Shown here: positions 20,553-31,553 of the stretch, piece by piece
How the letters are laid out: each line of letters begins with the position of its first letter
How positions within the stretch are numbered: the stretch's first letter is position 1
Source: Vibrio sp. qd031
GTDB taxonomy: Bacteria > Pseudomonadota > Gammaproteobacteria > Enterobacterales > Vibrionaceae
Assembly: GCF_002100145.1 (NCBI RefSeq)
Contig: NZ_JXQD01000029.1
Coordinates: 89,768 to 146,046, forward strand
Length of the DNA: 56,279 nt
Direction of reading: 5' to 3'
Translations under genes and position numbers: made by a program
Notes under the pieces: generated by a model
The model's database searches: none
What the model was told of the DNA's origin: nothing
What the model saw: only the letters and a program-made list of their open reading frames with translations

Positions 20553-21821
20553 GTGGCTAAAACTATACAAGCAATTAGAGGCATGAACGACTGCCTCCCG
20601 ACACAGTCTCCACTGTGGCAAAAAGTAGAAAATGCAGTTAAAAACACGGTAAGTGCTTACGGTTATAGTGAAGTGCGCATGCCGATCGTGGAACAAACGC
20701 ATCTGTTCAGTCGTGCGATCGGTGAAGTTACCGATGTGGTCGAAAAAGAGATGTACACCTTTGAAGACCGAAATGGCGATAGCCTAACGCTTCGTCCAGA
20801 AGGGACCGCTGGGTGTGTTCGCGCTGGAATTGAAAACGGTTTGCTTTATAACCAAGAGCAGCGTTTATGGTACATGGGCCCAATGTTCCGACATGAGCGT
20901 CCTCAAAAAGGGCGCTATCGCCAGTTCCATCAGTGTGGTGTTGAAGTCTTTGGTCTTAATGGTCCAGACGTTGATGCCGAACTGATTATGCTGACGGCGA
21001 GATTGTGGCGTGAGCTAGGCATCGCTGATCATGTCCGTTTGGAGTTGAACTCGATTGGCTCATTAGAGGCTCGTCAGCAATACCGTGAAGCGTTAGTTAC
21101 GTTTCTTGAGCAACACATCGATATCCTCGATGACGATTGTAAGCGACGTATGCATACCAACCCATTGCGTGTGTTGGACACTAAAAATCGCGACATTCAA
21201 GCGATACTGGTCGATGCCCCACAACTGTCAGACTATTTAGATCAAGATTCAAAAGAGCATTTTGCTGGATTGTGTGAGTTGCTTGATGCTGCAGGTATTG
21301 AGTATCAAGTTAACCAACGTCTAGTTCGTGGGCTTGATTACTACAACCGAACGGTTTTCGAATGGATCACCGATAGCCTTGGTGCTCAAGGAACAGTGTG
21401 TGGTGGTGGCCGCTACGATGGCTTAGTAGAACAGCTCGGTGGAAAATCTACCCCAGCGGTTGGTTTTGCTATGGGACTAGAGCGTCTAGTTCTTATGCTC
21501 GAAACGCTTGAACTCACAGACGTGAGACGCAGTGTTGACGTGTATATGGTGACCGCAGGCGAAGGCACACTGATGGCGGGTATGAAACTTGCTGAGTCGT
21601 TGCGCGAAGCGTTGCCTGGTATTCGTATCATGAGTCACTTTGGTGGCGGTGGCTTTAAGAAGCAATTTAAACGCGCTGACAAAGTAGGTGCTGTAGTTGC
21701 ACTTGTGCTTGGCGAAAATGAAGTCGCGGAAGGCACGGTTGTACTCAAAGACCTTAAAGGTGGCGAACAACACAGCATTGCAACAGCAGACGTTGCACAT
21801 GCACTCAAGGATTTAATTTAA
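20553..21821 (+). CDS. hisS: Histidyl-tRNA synthetase
   Basis: HisS charges tRNA-His and is a class II synthetase. The 422-residue protein has motif 2 ([17 protein letters not shown]), the histidine motifs [14 protein letters not shown] and GGGRYDGL, and a C-terminal anticodon domain. I use the GTG at 20553 because it gives [13 protein letters not shown] as in the family. A TTG directly after the ispG stop at 20541 would add four residues. Confidence 0.96.
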   Translation: MAKTIQAIRGMNDCLPTQSPLWQKVENAVKNTVSAYGYSEVRMPIVEQTHLFSRAIGEVTDVVEKEMYTFEDRNGDSLTLRPEGTAGCVRAGIENGLLYNQEQRLWYMGPMFRHERPQKGRYRQFHQCGVEVFGLNGPDVDAELIMLTARLWRELGIADHVRLELNSIGSLEARQQYREALVTFLEQHIDILDDDCKRRMHTNPLRVLDTKNRDIQAILVDAPQLSDYLDQDSKEHFAGLCELLDAAGIEYQVNQRLVRGLDYYNRTVFEWITDSLGAQGTVCGGGRYDGLVEQLGGKSTPAVGFAMGLERLVLMLETLELTDVRRSVDVYMVTAGEGTLMAGMKLAESLREALPGIRIMSHFGGGGFKKQFKRADKVGAVVALVLGENEVAEGTVVLKDLKGGEQHSIATADVAHALKDLI

Positions 21822-21833
21822 GAGGTTACGATC

Positions 21834-22448
21834 GTGGAAATTTACGACGATGAAGAACAACAAGTAGAAGCCATTAAAAATTGGTGGCAAGAGAATGGTA
21901 AAGCGATCGTTGTGGGCGCAGTTGTTGGTTTAGGTGGCCTGTTTGGCTGGCGCTATTACCAAGACAGTGTCCTTGAAGCACAAGAAGCTCTGTCACAACA
22001 ATACAACACCATCAGTGATGCATTCGCGATGCAAAGTGCATCAGCAACTGAAGACGCACTGGCGTTTATCGAAGCCAACAAAGGCGAAGAATACGCCGTT
22101 CTTGCAGCAATGCAGCTGGCGAAAAGCTATGTTGCAGCCGGTGAACTTGAGCAAGGTTTAGCTCAGTTGGAGCTTGCGCAATCGTCGACTAAAGACGCTG
22201 CACTTAAAACCGTGCTAACCGTTCGCAAAGCGCGCGTAATGGCGGAACTTGAGCAGTTTGACGGCGCACTAGAGCAATTGGCAACAGTCACATCTTCAGG
22301 TTGGCAAGGCCGAGTTGCAGAAGCTAAAGGCGACATTCTTCTTCGTCAGGGGAATAAAGAAGCGGCAAGAACCGCCTACCTTGAAGCTCAGCAATCTGTT
22401 GATGCTAGCCAGCTGATTCAACTCAAACTGGATGATTTGGCTCAATAA
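21834..22448 (+). CDS. yfgM: Inner-membrane TPR protein YfgM
   Basis: YfgM is an inner-membrane protein associated with the SecYEG translocon and the chaperone PpiD. The 204-residue product starts with a GTG after AAGAGG. It has one membrane segment (about 24-42, VVVGAVVGLGGLFGW) and periplasmic TPR-like helices rich in Ala, Glu and Gln. It lies directly before bamB, the conserved order. Confidence 0.93.
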   Translation: MEIYDDEEQQVEAIKNWWQENGKAIVVGAVVGLGGLFGWRYYQDSVLEAQEALSQQYNTISDAFAMQSASATEDALAFIEANKGEEYAVLAAMQLAKSYVAAGELEQGLAQLELAQSSTKDAALKTVLTVRKARVMAELEQFDGALEQLATVTSSGWQGRVAEAKGDILLRQGNKEAARTAYLEAQQSVDASQLIQLKLDDLAQ

Positions 22449-22458
22449 GGGCGGCTGG

Positions 22459-23622
22459 ATGCGTAAACCAATAACAAAACTATTGTGGGCGGCAGCACTT
22501 GTAACAGGCTTAGCGGCGTGTTCGAGTGAAGAAGATACGGTGATCATGGCGCCGCTACCTGTGGTCCAAAGTGAGTTCACACCAGCGACCAACTGGACCT
22601 CGACCGTACGCGGTGGAGTAGGGCACTTTTTCAGCGAGTTATCACCAGTCTACGCGTACGACACACTATTTGTGGCCAGTCGCGACGGTATGGTGCGAGC
22701 ACTGGAGCCTGAGACCGGCAAAGAAATTTGGTCTCAGAACCTTCAGCAAGACACGTCTGCAAGACTATCTGGTGGGATCCACGCGGCCTACAGACAGCTT
22801 TTTATTGGCTCAGAAAATGGCGAGCTGATTTCTTTGGACGTAGAGTCTGGCGAGATCAAATGGCGGGCACCGGTGCAGGGTGAAGTGTTATCTGAGTCGG
22901 CAACCGATTCTAACTTAGTACTGACTCATACTAGCCGTGGTATTTTGGTTGCTCACAAAGAGGAAACCGGAGAAGAAGTCTGGTCGATCAGTACTGAAGT
23001 TCCGGCATTATCGCTGCGAGGAACCAGTTCTCCTGTGACCGCCTCTGGCGGTGTATTTTGGGGAACCGCAAACGGTCGTTTGGCAGCCGCAATTATCGAA
23101 CGGGGTCAGCTCATTTGGCAACAGCCTATCGCGACCCCAAAAGGTGCGACAGAAATTGATCGCTTAGTGGATGTGGATGCAAGCCCTCTTATTCTGGGTA
23201 CAAATCTGTATACAGTAGGATTTAATGGTCAGCTAGTGGCGATTGATCTTCGCTCTGGTAGTCCCGCTTGGAAGCGTAACTACTCTTCCGCGATGGACAT
23301 TACCAGCGATGGCCGCACATTGTACTTGATTACCGACCGAGACCACGTCGTTGCTGTTGATGCTCGTAGTGGTACAGAGCTGTGGAGCAACGTGCTACTT
23401 GAAAATCGACTGCTCACTGCGCCAAAACTGATCGATGACATGGTTGTTGTTGGTGATAGCGAAGGCTACTTACATTGGTTAGATCGTCGCAGCGGTAATT
23501 TTGTTGCACAACAACTGGTCGATGAAAGTGGCTTTGCTGTGGGTCCTGTTGAGTTAGACGACGGATTTGTTATTCAGACTCGAAAAGGCAGTGTAATTAA
23601 GTATTCGCTTAACAACGAATAG
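22459..23622 (+). CDS. bamB: Outer membrane assembly lipoprotein BamB
   Basis: BamB is the beta-propeller lipoprotein of the BAM complex. The 387-residue protein has the signal peptide and lipobox LAAC, followed by an eight-blade PQQ-type propeller with repeats such as ETGKEIW, ESGEIKW, ETGEEVW and RSGTELW. The frame opens at 22432 inside yfgM, but the ATG at 22459 follows AAGGGCGG. Confidence 0.95.
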   Translation: MRKPITKLLWAAALVTGLAACSSEEDTVIMAPLPVVQSEFTPATNWTSTVRGGVGHFFSELSPVYAYDTLFVASRDGMVRALEPETGKEIWSQNLQQDTSARLSGGIHAAYRQLFIGSENGELISLDVESGEIKWRAPVQGEVLSESATDSNLVLTHTSRGILVAHKEETGEEVWSISTEVPALSLRGTSSPVTASGGVFWGTANGRLAAAIIERGQLIWQQPIATPKGATEIDRLVDVDASPLILGTNLYTVGFNGQLVAIDLRSGSPAWKRNYSSAMDITSDGRTLYLITDRDHVVAVDARSGTELWSNVLLENRLLTAPKLIDDMVVVGDSEGYLHWLDRRSGNFVAQQLVDESGFAVGPVELDDGFVIQTRKGSVIKYSLNNE

Positions 23623-23659
23623 GTTAAGTTACACGTAAAAGAGTGATATAATTCACATT

Positions 23660-23694
23660 CGGCTCCATGCTGGCGACAGTTGGAGCCGTTTTGC
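23660..23694 (+). terminator. Terminator after bamB
   Basis: The stem GGCTCCA/TGGAGCC, with an inner CTG/CAG pair, is followed by TTTT. It ends the rlmN-bamB transcription unit. Confidence 0.8.
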
Positions 23695-23866
23695 TGTTTA
23701 CAGCAGCCACTAAAAATGGCGTCTATGCTAAATAATACCATCATAAACGATTGAACGTTGTTGGTTGGTTTTGCTTTCGTAGGTGCGTTTTCTGAAACAC
23801 TATCGTCGAGAAGACGACACGTAAGTGGCAAAGCCATTTACTTAGTTATTGAATTTTGAGGTCATT

Positions 23867-25348
23867 ATGGTTCCTGTAGTTGCTTTAGTTGGACGTCCTA
23901 ATGTGGGTAAATCCACCCTATTTAATCGCCTAACTCGCACTCGAGATGCGTTGGTTGCTGATTTTCCTGGTTTAACACGTGATCGTAAATACGGTCAGGC
24001 GAAGCTGGGTGAGCACGATTTTATTGTGATCGATACAGGTGGTATCGACGGCACTGAAGAGGGCGTAGAAACCAAAATGGCCGAGCAATCGCTAGCGGCG
24101 ATTGAAGAAGCCGATGTTGTGCTGTTTATGGTTGATGGCCGCGCTGGCCTCACCGTTGCAGACGAAGCGATAGCTCAGCACCTTCGAGTCATCGAAAAGC
24201 CGGCAATGCTGGTGGTTAATAAAGTTGATGGTGTCGATGCGGACGCCGCCAGTGCAGAATTTTGGCAGCTTGGTATGGAGTCTATGTATCAGATCGCTGC
24301 AGCTCATGGCCGTGGTGTAGCATCATTGATTGATAAAGCTCTGAATCCGTTTGCAGAAGAGCTAAAGAGCCAGCAAATTGAAGATCTAACGGGTGAAGAA
24401 GCACCAGAAGAGGAAAAGCTGGAGTACACCGAAGAAGAAGCCGAAGCCGAATACAAGCGCCTGCAAGACCAGCCAATCAAATTGGCGATCATTGGCCGCC
24501 CTAACGTGGGTAAATCAACGCTGACCAATCGCATTTTAGGTGAAGAGCGTGTGGTTGTGTATGACATGCCTGGAACCACACGTGACTCTATCTATATCCC
24601 AATGGAGCGTGATGAGCGTGAATATGTGCTTATCGATACCGCGGGTGTTCGCCGTCGTAAGCGTATCAACGAAACCGTTGAGAAGTTTTCGGTGGTAAAA
24701 ACTCTAAAAGCAATAGAAGACGCTAACGTAGTATTGGTTGTTATTGATGCAAGAGAAAATATTTCGGACCAAGATCTAAGCTTACTTGGTTTTGCGCTTA
24801 ATGCAGGTCGCTCTATTGTTATCGCCGTCAATAAATGGGACGGATTGGATACAGACGTCAAAGAAGGCGTTAAAAAGGAGCTAGACCGACGTTTAGGTTT
24901 TGTCGATTTTGCTCGTATTCACTTTATTTCAGCCCTTCATGGCACAGGCGTTGGTCACTTGTTTGAGTCGGTTCAAGAAGCGTATAAATCTGCAACGACA
25001 CGTGTTGGTACTTCTGTGCTGACTCGTATTATGAAAATGGCGACAGAAGATCACCAACCGCCATTAGTTCGTGGACGACGTGTTAAGCTAAAATACGCAC
25101 ACGCAGGTGGGTACAATCCACCTATCGTGGTGATTCATGGTAATCAGGTGAATGAACTGCCAGCGTCGTACAAGCGTTACTTAATGAATTACTATCGTCG
25201 TAGTTTGGAAATTATGGGAACACCTATCCGTATTCAATTTCAAAACAGCGAAAACCCGTTTGAGGGTAAAAGTAATAAAATGACCTTGTCACAAGAGAGA
25301 AAGCGCAAGCGACTGATGACAATGATCAAAGGAAAGAACAAACGATAG
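23867..25348 (+). CDS. der: Ribosome biogenesis GTPase Der
   Basis: Der (EngA) is the double GTPase needed for 50S subunit assembly. The 493-residue protein carries two G domains, each with a [10 protein letters not shown]-loop, one at about residue 8 and one at about residue 210. They are joined by an acidic linker, and a KH-like C-terminal domain and basic tail follow. The frame opens at a TTG at 23849, but the ATG after TTTTGAGG is the family start. A strong terminator follows. Confidence 0.97.
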   Translation: MVPVVALVGRPNVGKSTLFNRLTRTRDALVADFPGLTRDRKYGQAKLGEHDFIVIDTGGIDGTEEGVETKMAEQSLAAIEEADVVLFMVDGRAGLTVADEAIAQHLRVIEKPAMLVVNKVDGVDADAASAEFWQLGMESMYQIAAAHGRGVASLIDKALNPFAEELKSQQIEDLTGEEAPEEEKLEYTEEEAEAEYKRLQDQPIKLAIIGRPNVGKSTLTNRILGEERVVVYDMPGTTRDSIYIPMERDEREYVLIDTAGVRRRKRINETVEKFSVVKTLKAIEDANVVLVVIDARENISDQDLSLLGFALNAGRSIVIAVNKWDGLDTDVKEGVKKELDRRLGFVDFARIHFISALHGTGVGHLFESVQEAYKSATTRVGTSVLTRIMKMATEDHQPPLVRGRRVKLKYAHAGGYNPPIVVIHGNQVNELPASYKRYLMNYYRRSLEIMGTPIRIQFQNSENPFEGKSNKMTLSQERKRKRLMTMIKGKNKR

Positions 25349-25372
25349 TCGCATCAGTGATGAAGAATGTAT

Positions 25373-25404
25373 TAAGCCTCGGTATTTTACCGAGGCTTTT
25401 TTTT
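25373..25404 (+). terminator. Terminator after der
   Basis: AAGCCTCGGTA-TTT-TACCGAGGCTT is an 11-bp stem with a long T-run. Confidence 0.92.
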
Positions 25405-25797
25405 GAGGTTTATGCAGCAGAGTACCCAGGAAAATAAGGACTTATAGTTTGAACTCAGATTGACATGTGACATCGTCAATGGCGAAAGAATTTTGATACA
25501 CTAATCAGGCAATGAGCAGAGAAACGCACTGCGATCGCAATAAGATCGTTTTGGTTTGTTCTGTAAATATGTAATATTGGAATGAAAATAGATTTTTATA
25601 CTACCTAAAATTGAAATGCAGGATATGTAACTTATGCTTTCGGTATGTGGTTATATAAATGTTCTTTTTAGGGTAGATCGCTGATCAAATGCCTATAAGC
25701 CTAAGATCAGTGAGTTGATCCTTAACAATGCTTATGCGACAAGAGATCTTTTTCAATGGTATAAACAGTAAACGCTTAAAAGGTTCAAGGAAATAGT
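25405..25797. other. Gene-free stretch between der and yfgJ
   Basis: These 393 bases are AT-rich. I see only very short ORFs and short inverted repeats such as CTGATC/GATCAG near 25681-25712. It presumably holds the yfgJ promoter. No known RNA is recognisable. Confidence 0.5.
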
Positions 25798-26022
25798 ATG
25801 ACAGATAACCTCTGCCCTAAATGTGATAAAGAGTTGAGTTGGAATAGTCGCTACGAATGCGAGAGTTGCAATGCGGCTTATCTAAAAGTGGGTTACTGCC
25901 CAAAGTGTGAGTCAGAATTAGAAAAGCTCCAAGCGTGCGGCGCAGCAAATTACTTTTGTAATACCTGCAATGAATTGCAATCGAAGTCTAAGGTTCGATT
26001 TGAGTTCAAACCAATCAGTTAA
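25798..26022 (+). CDS. yfgJ: Small double zinc-ribbon protein YfgJ
   Basis: This 74-residue protein has four CxxC knuckles (CPKC, CESC, CPKC and CNTC), which indicates two zinc ribbons. It matches the E. coli YfgJ pattern, including the KLQACGAANYFC segment, and it has the same position next to der and xseA. Its function is unknown. It overlaps the convergent xseA stop by four bases. Confidence 0.9.
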   Translation: MTDNLCPKCDKELSWNSRYECESCNAAYLKVGYCPKCESELEKLQACGAANYFCNTCNELQSKSKVRFEFKPIS

Positions 26023-27365
26023 AGTGGTTTGGTATCAATCACGGTTGAAGTGATCTCTCCACTCGACAGTCGAGTAGTTAACGTATCACCTTGTTTGACG
26101 ACAGTACTATCCACGACGACTGAACCATCGCTTTTATGTGTTATAGAATAGCCGCGTTTTAGAGTAGACAGAGGACTAACGGTATCGAGTTTTTCCATCT
26201 GCATGGCAAGTTGATGCTGCTTTTCTACCAGAGTGCGTTTGGCTAAGCTGTTTAGCTTATCACTTAAGTGAGACACCTTTTGGCTTTGGATTTCAATCCG
26301 CCTTTTGGGGCTTGCCATATGTAATTGATGGCCACTCTGGATCAGGTGTTTTGTCTGCGCATTGAAGTAGTGGCGCATCGCTTGCTCTATTCTAGACTGA
26401 TAATCATCTAATCTTTGAGCTTGTCTCTCTAATCGGTATTGAGGGTGGGCTTTATCCAGTTTGTGCTGCAAGTGTACGAATGTTTGTTGCTGCTTACTTA
26501 ACTGTGCGCTCATTGAGCGTTTAAGCGCTGCAACCAAATTCAACACTTGGCTGGCTTTATGACTTTGATCTTGACTGACCAACTCTGCGGCAGCGGAAGG
26601 TGTTGGTGCTCTTAAGTCGGCCACAAAATCACAAATGGTGACATCGACTTCATGGCCAACAGCACTAATAATCGGGATCTGACTCGCCGCAACGGTTCTC
26701 GCCACTATTTCGTTATTAAAACACCATAGATCTTCTAGCGAGCCGCCGCCACGACCAAGGATCAATACGTCGCACTCTTGACGATCGTTTGCACGGCCAA
26801 TAGCCTGAGCAATAGATATAGACGCTTCTTCACCCTGCACCATAGTTGGGTAAATAATGACATTCAAACTAGGATCGCGTCGCTTGAGAACATCGAGCAC
26901 ATCGTGTAATGCCGCCCCAGTCTTTGATGTGATCACACCAACCGTTTTGGGATGTTCAGGTATTGGGAGCTTGCTTTGCTGTGAAAAGAGCCCTTCAGCA
27001 GCTAACTTCATCTTCAAGGCATCAAACTGCTGTTGCAGTTGACCGTCACCTTCTGGCTGCATCGAGTCTGCAATAAGTTGATAGTCGCCGCGAGGTTCAT
27101 ACAGTGAAAGACGTGCTTTGACTAAAACTTGCTTACCGTTTTCTGGACGAAAATTGACGCGCCGGTTGTTACCGCGAAACATCGCGCACTTTACTTGAGC
27201 ACGAGAGTCCTTAAGCGTGAAGTACCAATGCCCTGATACTGGAGCAGAAAAGTTAGAAATTTCACCCACTAACCAGATAACACCCATTTCATTTTCCAGT
27301 AATAGACGCACCTCAGAGTTGAGGCGAGAAACAGTATAAATATTGGGGTTGTTAGTAGAAAGCAC
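26019..27365 (-). CDS. xseA: Exodeoxyribonuclease VII large subunit
   Basis: XseA is the catalytic subunit of exonuclease VII, which degrades single-stranded DNA. The 448-residue protein has an N-terminal OB fold (GEISNFSAPVSGHWYFTLKD), the catalytic domain with GRGGGSLEDLW and SAVGHEVDVTICDFVADLRAPTP, and a long C-terminal coiled coil rich in Gln. It is divergent from guaB and meets yfgJ tail to tail with a 4-bp overlap. Confidence 0.96.
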   Translation of the reverse strand: MLSTNNPNIYTVSRLNSEVRLLLENEMGVIWLVGEISNFSAPVSGHWYFTLKDSRAQVKCAMFRGNNRRVNFRPENGKQVLVKARLSLYEPRGDYQLIADSMQPEGDGQLQQQFDALKMKLAAEGLFSQQSKLPIPEHPKTVGVITSKTGAALHDVLDVLKRRDPSLNVIIYPTMVQGEEASISIAQAIGRANDRQECDVLILGRGGGSLEDLWCFNNEIVARTVAASQIPIISAVGHEVDVTICDFVADLRAPTPSAAAELVSQDQSHKASQVLNLVAALKRSMSAQLSKQQQTFVHLQHKLDKAHPQYRLERQAQRLDDYQSRIEQAMRHYFNAQTKHLIQSGHQLHMASPKRRIEIQSQKVSHLSDKLNSLAKRTLVEKQHQLAMQMEKLDTVSPLSTLKRGYSITHKSDGSVVVDSTVVKQGDTLTTRLSSGEITSTVIDTKPL

Positions 27366-27464
27366 GATAAGGCTGACTCAAATCACGAAGACGTGGGTGT
27401 AGGAATTAGCGGCAATATAATACATATCAAGGGTAGAAAGGCAAATTTTTATCACAAAAATGTG

Positions 27465-27493
27465 TGGCCAACCGTTTGCGTAGTGCGTATAAT
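27465..27493 (+). promoter_or_regulatory. guaBA promoter with PurR-like box
   Basis: A perfect -10 TATAAT (27488-27493) lies 17 bp from a -35-like TGGCCA (27465-27470). Between them CCAACCGTTTGCGT matches the PurR operator ACGCAAACGTTTGCGT at 12 of 16 positions, with a perfect right half. PurR control of guaBA is known in E. coli. Confidence 0.6.
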
Positions 27494-27507
27494 CCGTCTG
27501 CAATATC

Positions 27508-27560
27508 AAATCCAAATCCGATTATGGCGCCGCAATTTCGCCGCTAATTGATTTGGATTT
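27508..27560 (+). other. Long hairpin at the 5' end of the guaBA mRNA
   Basis: AAATCCAAATC pairs perfectly with GATTTGGATTT. Inside, CGATTA pairs with TAATTG and GGCG with CGCC, giving a nearly continuous stem-loop of 53 nt. It starts about 8 nt after the expected transcription start and ends 36 nt before guaB. Confidence 0.6.
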
Positions 27561-27596
27561 ACTGTTTTTTAAACCACTTGTTGTGAGATATTGCAA

Positions 27597-29060
27597 ATGC
27601 TAAGAATTGCCAAAGAAGCGCTGACGTTCGATGATGTCCTACTCGTACCAGCTCACTCCACTGTTCTCCCAAACACGGCTGATCTTCGTACTCGATTGAC
27701 GAAGAACATCACGTTGAATATTCCTATGATTTCCGCCTCTATGGATACGGTAACTGAAGCTCGCCTTGCGATTGCTTTGGCCCAAGAAGGTGGCATCGGC
27801 TTCATCCATAAAAACATGTCCATCGAGCAACAAGCTGAGATGGTTCGCCAGGTTAAGATTTTTGAAGCAGGCATCGTGTCACATCCCGTGACCGTTAAAC
27901 CTGAACAATCTATTGCTGAGGTGCTGGAACTGACCCGCATTCACGGCTTTGGTGGCTTCCCAGTAGTGACCGACAATAACTTGTTGGTGGGTATTATTAC
28001 CGGTCGTGACGTTCGCTTTGTTACTGATTTGTCTAAGAAAGTCGAAGCAGTTATGACGCCTAAAGATAAGCTTGCGTCAGTAACCGAGGGTGCGTCTCGT
28101 GAAGAAGTCGAAGAAAAAATGCACAGTGCTCGCGTAGAAAAAGTATTGGTTGTCAACGACCAGTTCGAACTGCGCGGCATGATCACAGCTAAAGACTTCC
28201 ATAAAGCAGAACGTAAACCTAACGCATGTAAAGACGAACGTGGCCGCTTGCGTGTTGGTGCAGCTGTTGGTGCTGGTGCTGGTAACGAAGAACGTGTTGC
28301 CGCTCTCGTTGAAGCGGGTGTTGACGTACTGCTGATTGACTCATCACACGGTCACTCTGAAGGCGTATTGCAACGTATCCGTGAAACTCGCGCAGCGCAT
28401 CCTGATCTAGACATCATCGGCGGTAATGTGGCGACAGGCGCTGGTGCGCAGGCGTTAATTGACGCAGGTGTCAGTGCAGTAAAAGTCGGTATTGGCCCTG
28501 GGTCAATTTGTACAACGCGTATCGTTACCGGTGTTGGTGTTCCTCAAGTTACCGCGATTGCCGATGCAGTTGAAGTTGCCGATAAACACGGTATTCCAGT
28601 GATTGCCGACGGTGGTATTCGTTTTTCTGGTGATATTTGTAAAGCTATCGTAGCGGGCGCTTCTTGTGTCATGGTAGGCTCAATGTTCGCAGGCACAGAA
28701 GAAGCGCCTGGTGAGATCATTTTGTATCAAGGTCGTTCTTACAAGTCTTACCGTGGCATGGGCTCTTTGGGCGCAATGTCTCAAGGATCATCTGACCGTT
28801 ACTTCCAAACCGATAATGCTGCAGACAAGTTGGTTCCAGAAGGCATCGAAGGTCGAATCGCCTACAAAGGTAAATTGAAAGAGATCGTTCACCAGCAAAT
28901 GGGCGGTCTGCGCTCAAGCATGGGGCTTACGGGCTCTGCAACCATTGAAGTAATGCGCACAACCGCTGAGTTTGTTCGTATTTCTGGCGCTGGTATGAAA
29001 GAGTCGCATGTTCATGACGTGCAAATCACCAAAGAAGCTCCAAACTACCGTTTGGGCTAA
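27597..29060 (+). CDS. guaB: IMP dehydrogenase
   Basis: GuaB oxidises IMP to XMP with NAD, the committed step of GMP synthesis. The 487-residue protein has the catalytic cysteine in [11 protein letters not shown] and the flap region [16 protein letters not shown]-domain pair is inserted at about residues 90-200. I prefer the ATG at 27597 ([16 protein letters not shown]) to the TTG two codons upstream. guaA follows after a short gap. Confidence 0.98.
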   Translation: MLRIAKEALTFDDVLLVPAHSTVLPNTADLRTRLTKNITLNIPMISASMDTVTEARLAIALAQEGGIGFIHKNMSIEQQAEMVRQVKIFEAGIVSHPVTVKPEQSIAEVLELTRIHGFGGFPVVTDNNLLVGIITGRDVRFVTDLSKKVEAVMTPKDKLASVTEGASREEVEEKMHSARVEKVLVVNDQFELRGMITAKDFHKAERKPNACKDERGRLRVGAAVGAGAGNEERVAALVEAGVDVLLIDSSHGHSEGVLQRIRETRAAHPDLDIIGGNVATGAGAQALIDAGVSAVKVGIGPGSICTTRIVTGVGVPQVTAIADAVEVADKHGIPVIADGGIRFSGDICKAIVAGASCVMVGSMFAGTEEAPGEIILYQGRSYKSYRGMGSLGAMSQGSSDRYFQTDNAADKLVPEGIEGRIAYKGKLKEIVHQQMGGLRSSMGLTGSATIEVMRTTAEFVRISGAGMKESHVHDVQITKEAPNYRLG

Positions 29061-29070
29061 CGAATACCTT

Positions 29071-29092
29071 GCGAGCACTTAGCGGTGCTCGC
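29071..29092 (+). other. Intercistronic hairpin guaB-guaA
   Basis: GCGAGCAC/GTGCTCGC is a perfect 8-bp GC-rich stem just after the guaB stop. No T-run follows, so it may be an RNA stability or processing element and not a terminator. Confidence 0.45.
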
Positions 29093-29194
29093 ACTGTTTC
29101 CGGTTAAAGTGATACACACTTTGACTACCCTAATTATTTAAAGTTTTGGTTCTAAGGAATGGAGCCGACCACCTAATATTTGAGATTATTTCTA

Positions 29195-30772
29195 ATGACA
29201 AAGAATATCCACGATCAACGCATCCTTATTTTGGACTTTGGTTCACAATACACTCAGCTTATCGCACGTCGCATCCGAGAAATTGGTGTTTACTGTGAAC
29301 TCTGGAGCTGGGATGTTGATGAACAAGACATCAAAGAATTTGCTCCTAATGGCATTATTTTATCTGGTGGTCCAGAGAGCGTTACAGAGAATGACTCTCC
29401 ACGAGCTCCTCAATATGTATTTGACGCGGGTGTTCCAGTACTTGGCGTTTGTTACGGCATGCAGACAATGTCTGAGCAACTTGGTGGCAAAGTTTCGGGC
29501 TCTGACGAGCGTGAATTTGGTTATGCTCAAGTTGAAGTGGTGGAAAACTGTGAATTGTTCAAAAACATCGAAGATGCTATTGCAGAGGATGGCAATGCAC
29601 TCCTTGATGTGTGGATGAGCCATGGTGATAAGGTTGTCGAGATCCCAGCGAACTTCACTAAAATTGCTCAAACTGATACTTGTCCGTTTGCTGCAATGGT
29701 CAATGAAGAGAAAAAATTCTATGGTGTTCAGTTCCACCCAGAGGTGACGCATACTCGCCAAGGGCAACGTATGCTAGAGAACTTTGCACTCAATATTTGT
29801 GGTTGTGAAAAGCTGTGGACTTCGCAAAGCATTATCGACGACGCAATTGCTCGCATTAAAGAGCAAGTGGGTGATGATGAAGTGATTCTTGGTTTGTCTG
29901 GTGGCGTTGACTCTTCGGTAGTTGCTATGCTGGTTCACCGCGCGATCGGCGACCGACTCACTTGTGTGTTTGTTGACAATGGGCTACTTCGATTAAACGA
30001 AGCGGACCAAGTCCTAGAAATGTTTGGCGACCACTTTGGGTTAAACATCGTTCACGTTGACGCAGAAGAGCGCTTTTTGAATGCTCTTGAAGGTCAATCG
30101 GATCCAGAGCAAAAACGCAAAACCATTGGCCATGTGTTCATTGATGTGTTTGATGAAGAGTCGAAGAAGTTAGCCAATGCACGTTGGTTAGCACAAGGTA
30201 CGATTTACCCAGATGTGATCGAGTCGGCTGCCTCGAAAACAGGCAAAGCTCACGTCATTAAATCTCACCACAACGTTGGTGGCTTGCCAGATGATATGGA
30301 AATGGGGCTTGTTGAACCATTGCGTGAGCTGTTTAAAGATGAAGTACGTAAAATTGGTCTTGAGCTTGGCCTGCCATACAACATGCTTTATCGCCACCCA
30401 TTCCCTGGGCCTGGTCTTGGTGTTCGTGTACTGGGTGAAGTTAAGAAAGAGTACTGTGACCTACTACGCCGCGCTGATGCTATCTTCATTGAAGAACTGC
30501 ACGCAGCGGATCTGTACAACAAAGTATCTCAAGCCTTTACGGTATTCTTACCAGTTCGCTCCGTTGGTGTAATGGGTGATGGCCGTAAATACGATTGGGT
30601 TGTCTCGTTGCGCGCTGTTGAAACTATCGACTTTATGACTGCGCACTGGGCACACCTTCCATACGATTTCCTAGGAAAAGTATCCAATCGCATTATTAAT
30701 GAGATCGACGGTATTTCTCGAGTGGTTTACGATATTTCTGGTAAGCCACCGGCTACCATCGAGTGGGAATAG
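29195..30772 (+). CDS. guaA: GMP synthase (glutamine-hydrolysing)
   Basis: GuaA aminates XMP to GMP using glutamine and ATP. The 525-residue protein has a class I glutamine amidotransferase domain (nucleophile in GVCYGMQ, His-Glu in FHPEVTH), the PP-loop LSGGVDSS and a C-terminal dimerisation domain. The frame opens at a TTG at 29180, but the ATG at 29195 gives the E. coli length. Confidence 0.98.
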   Translation: MTKNIHDQRILILDFGSQYTQLIARRIREIGVYCELWSWDVDEQDIKEFAPNGIILSGGPESVTENDSPRAPQYVFDAGVPVLGVCYGMQTMSEQLGGKVSGSDEREFGYAQVEVVENCELFKNIEDAIAEDGNALLDVWMSHGDKVVEIPANFTKIAQTDTCPFAAMVNEEKKFYGVQFHPEVTHTRQGQRMLENFALNICGCEKLWTSQSIIDDAIARIKEQVGDDEVILGLSGGVDSSVVAMLVHRAIGDRLTCVFVDNGLLRLNEADQVLEMFGDHFGLNIVHVDAEERFLNALEGQSDPEQKRKTIGHVFIDVFDEESKKLANARWLAQGTIYPDVIESAASKTGKAHVIKSHHNVGGLPDDMEMGLVEPLRELFKDEVRKIGLELGLPYNMLYRHPFPGPGLGVRVLGEVKKEYCDLLRRADAIFIEELHAADLYNKVSQAFTVFLPVRSVGVMGDGRKYDWVVSLRAVETIDFMTAHWAHLPYDFLGKVSNRIINEIDGISRVVYDISGKPPATIEWE

Positions 30773-30788
30773 TAGACTTACTAGAATA

Positions 30789-30818
30789 ACAAAAGGGAGC
30801 TCATAGCTCCCTTTTTGT
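30789..30818. terminator. Terminator between guaA and the PEP-CTERM gene
   Basis: AAAAGGGAGCT-CAT-AGCTCCCTTTTT is symmetrical, with A- and T-runs, and can serve both convergent genes. Confidence 0.9.
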
Positions 30819-30836
30819 TTAATGCATTGTTTGCAA

Positions 30837-31553
30837 TTACGAATAGCTGGTTCTACGACGATGTCTTAGTGACGCACCCAAGCCAATTAAGCCAAGACTG
30901 AATAGAACAAGAGTTTCAGGCTCTGGCACTGGGATACCGAAGGTTGTGATTTCAATATCGCTAAGCTCGAAGGTAATCGATTCGAGGTAGAAGCGAGTAT
31001 CAACAGATGTAATTCTCACAAAGTCGTCAGTTAGCACATCTCCGGTTAAACCGTCTAATACACCATCCGGACTACCCGCAAAATTGTGGGTTTTTGAATC
31101 TTCGATTGCATCAGTGTCACCGTTGACGAGTTCAAATAAAATTTCATGAGAGTCGCCATCCCATGTATCACCATGTCCAGCACCAGGAGTGCCGGTACCA
31201 CCATTGAACGAAATTGCGGTTACCGTTACATCAGATGAGAATGCTAATGTTAGCCACTCGCCGATTCCGGTATTGTCACCGTTGACGCCACCATCAGCAC
31301 CAATACCCGCATTTGGGGGACTGATGTCTTGAACTGTATCGCCGGTGCTACTACCTACGGTTAAATAGTCGCTAACGTCATAATCATACACGAGCTCCAC
31401 ACCATCGTAATCATTACCGTTGGCCGCTGCGCCTCCATTAGGTATGGCATAGTCGTATGCCCCCCCGTTCCAATCAAACTGGAAAGTGATCGCTTGCGCT
31501 TGTCCTGCAATGAACATACATCCTAAAGCTGTAAATAAAGTCGTCTTAAACAT
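30837..31553 (-). CDS. PEP-CTERM sorting-domain protein
   Basis: This 238-residue secreted protein has a signal peptide ending in GQAQA and a beta-rich body with Gly, Asp and Asn. The C-terminal sorting signal is VPEPETLVLFSLGLIGLGA followed by RHRRR, that is, PEP motif, membrane segment and basic tail. Such proteins are cleaved by an exosortase at the PEP motif, but none is in this window. An upstream in-frame TTG/ATG extension to 31595 lacks a ribosome binding site, while the ATG at 31553 follows AAGGGG. The function of the body is unknown. Confidence 0.9.
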   Translation of the reverse strand: MFKTTLFTALGCMFIAGQAQAITFQFDWNGGAYDYAIPNGGAAANGNDYDGVELVYDYDVSDYLTVGSSTGDTVQDISPPNAGIGADGGVNGDNTGIGEWLTLAFSSDVTVTAISFNGGTGTPGAGHGDTWDGDSHEILFELVNGDTDAIEDSKTHNFAGSPDGVLDGLTGDVLTDDFVRITSVDTRFYLESITFELSDIEITTFGIPVPEPETLVLFSLGLIGLGASLRHRRRTSYS

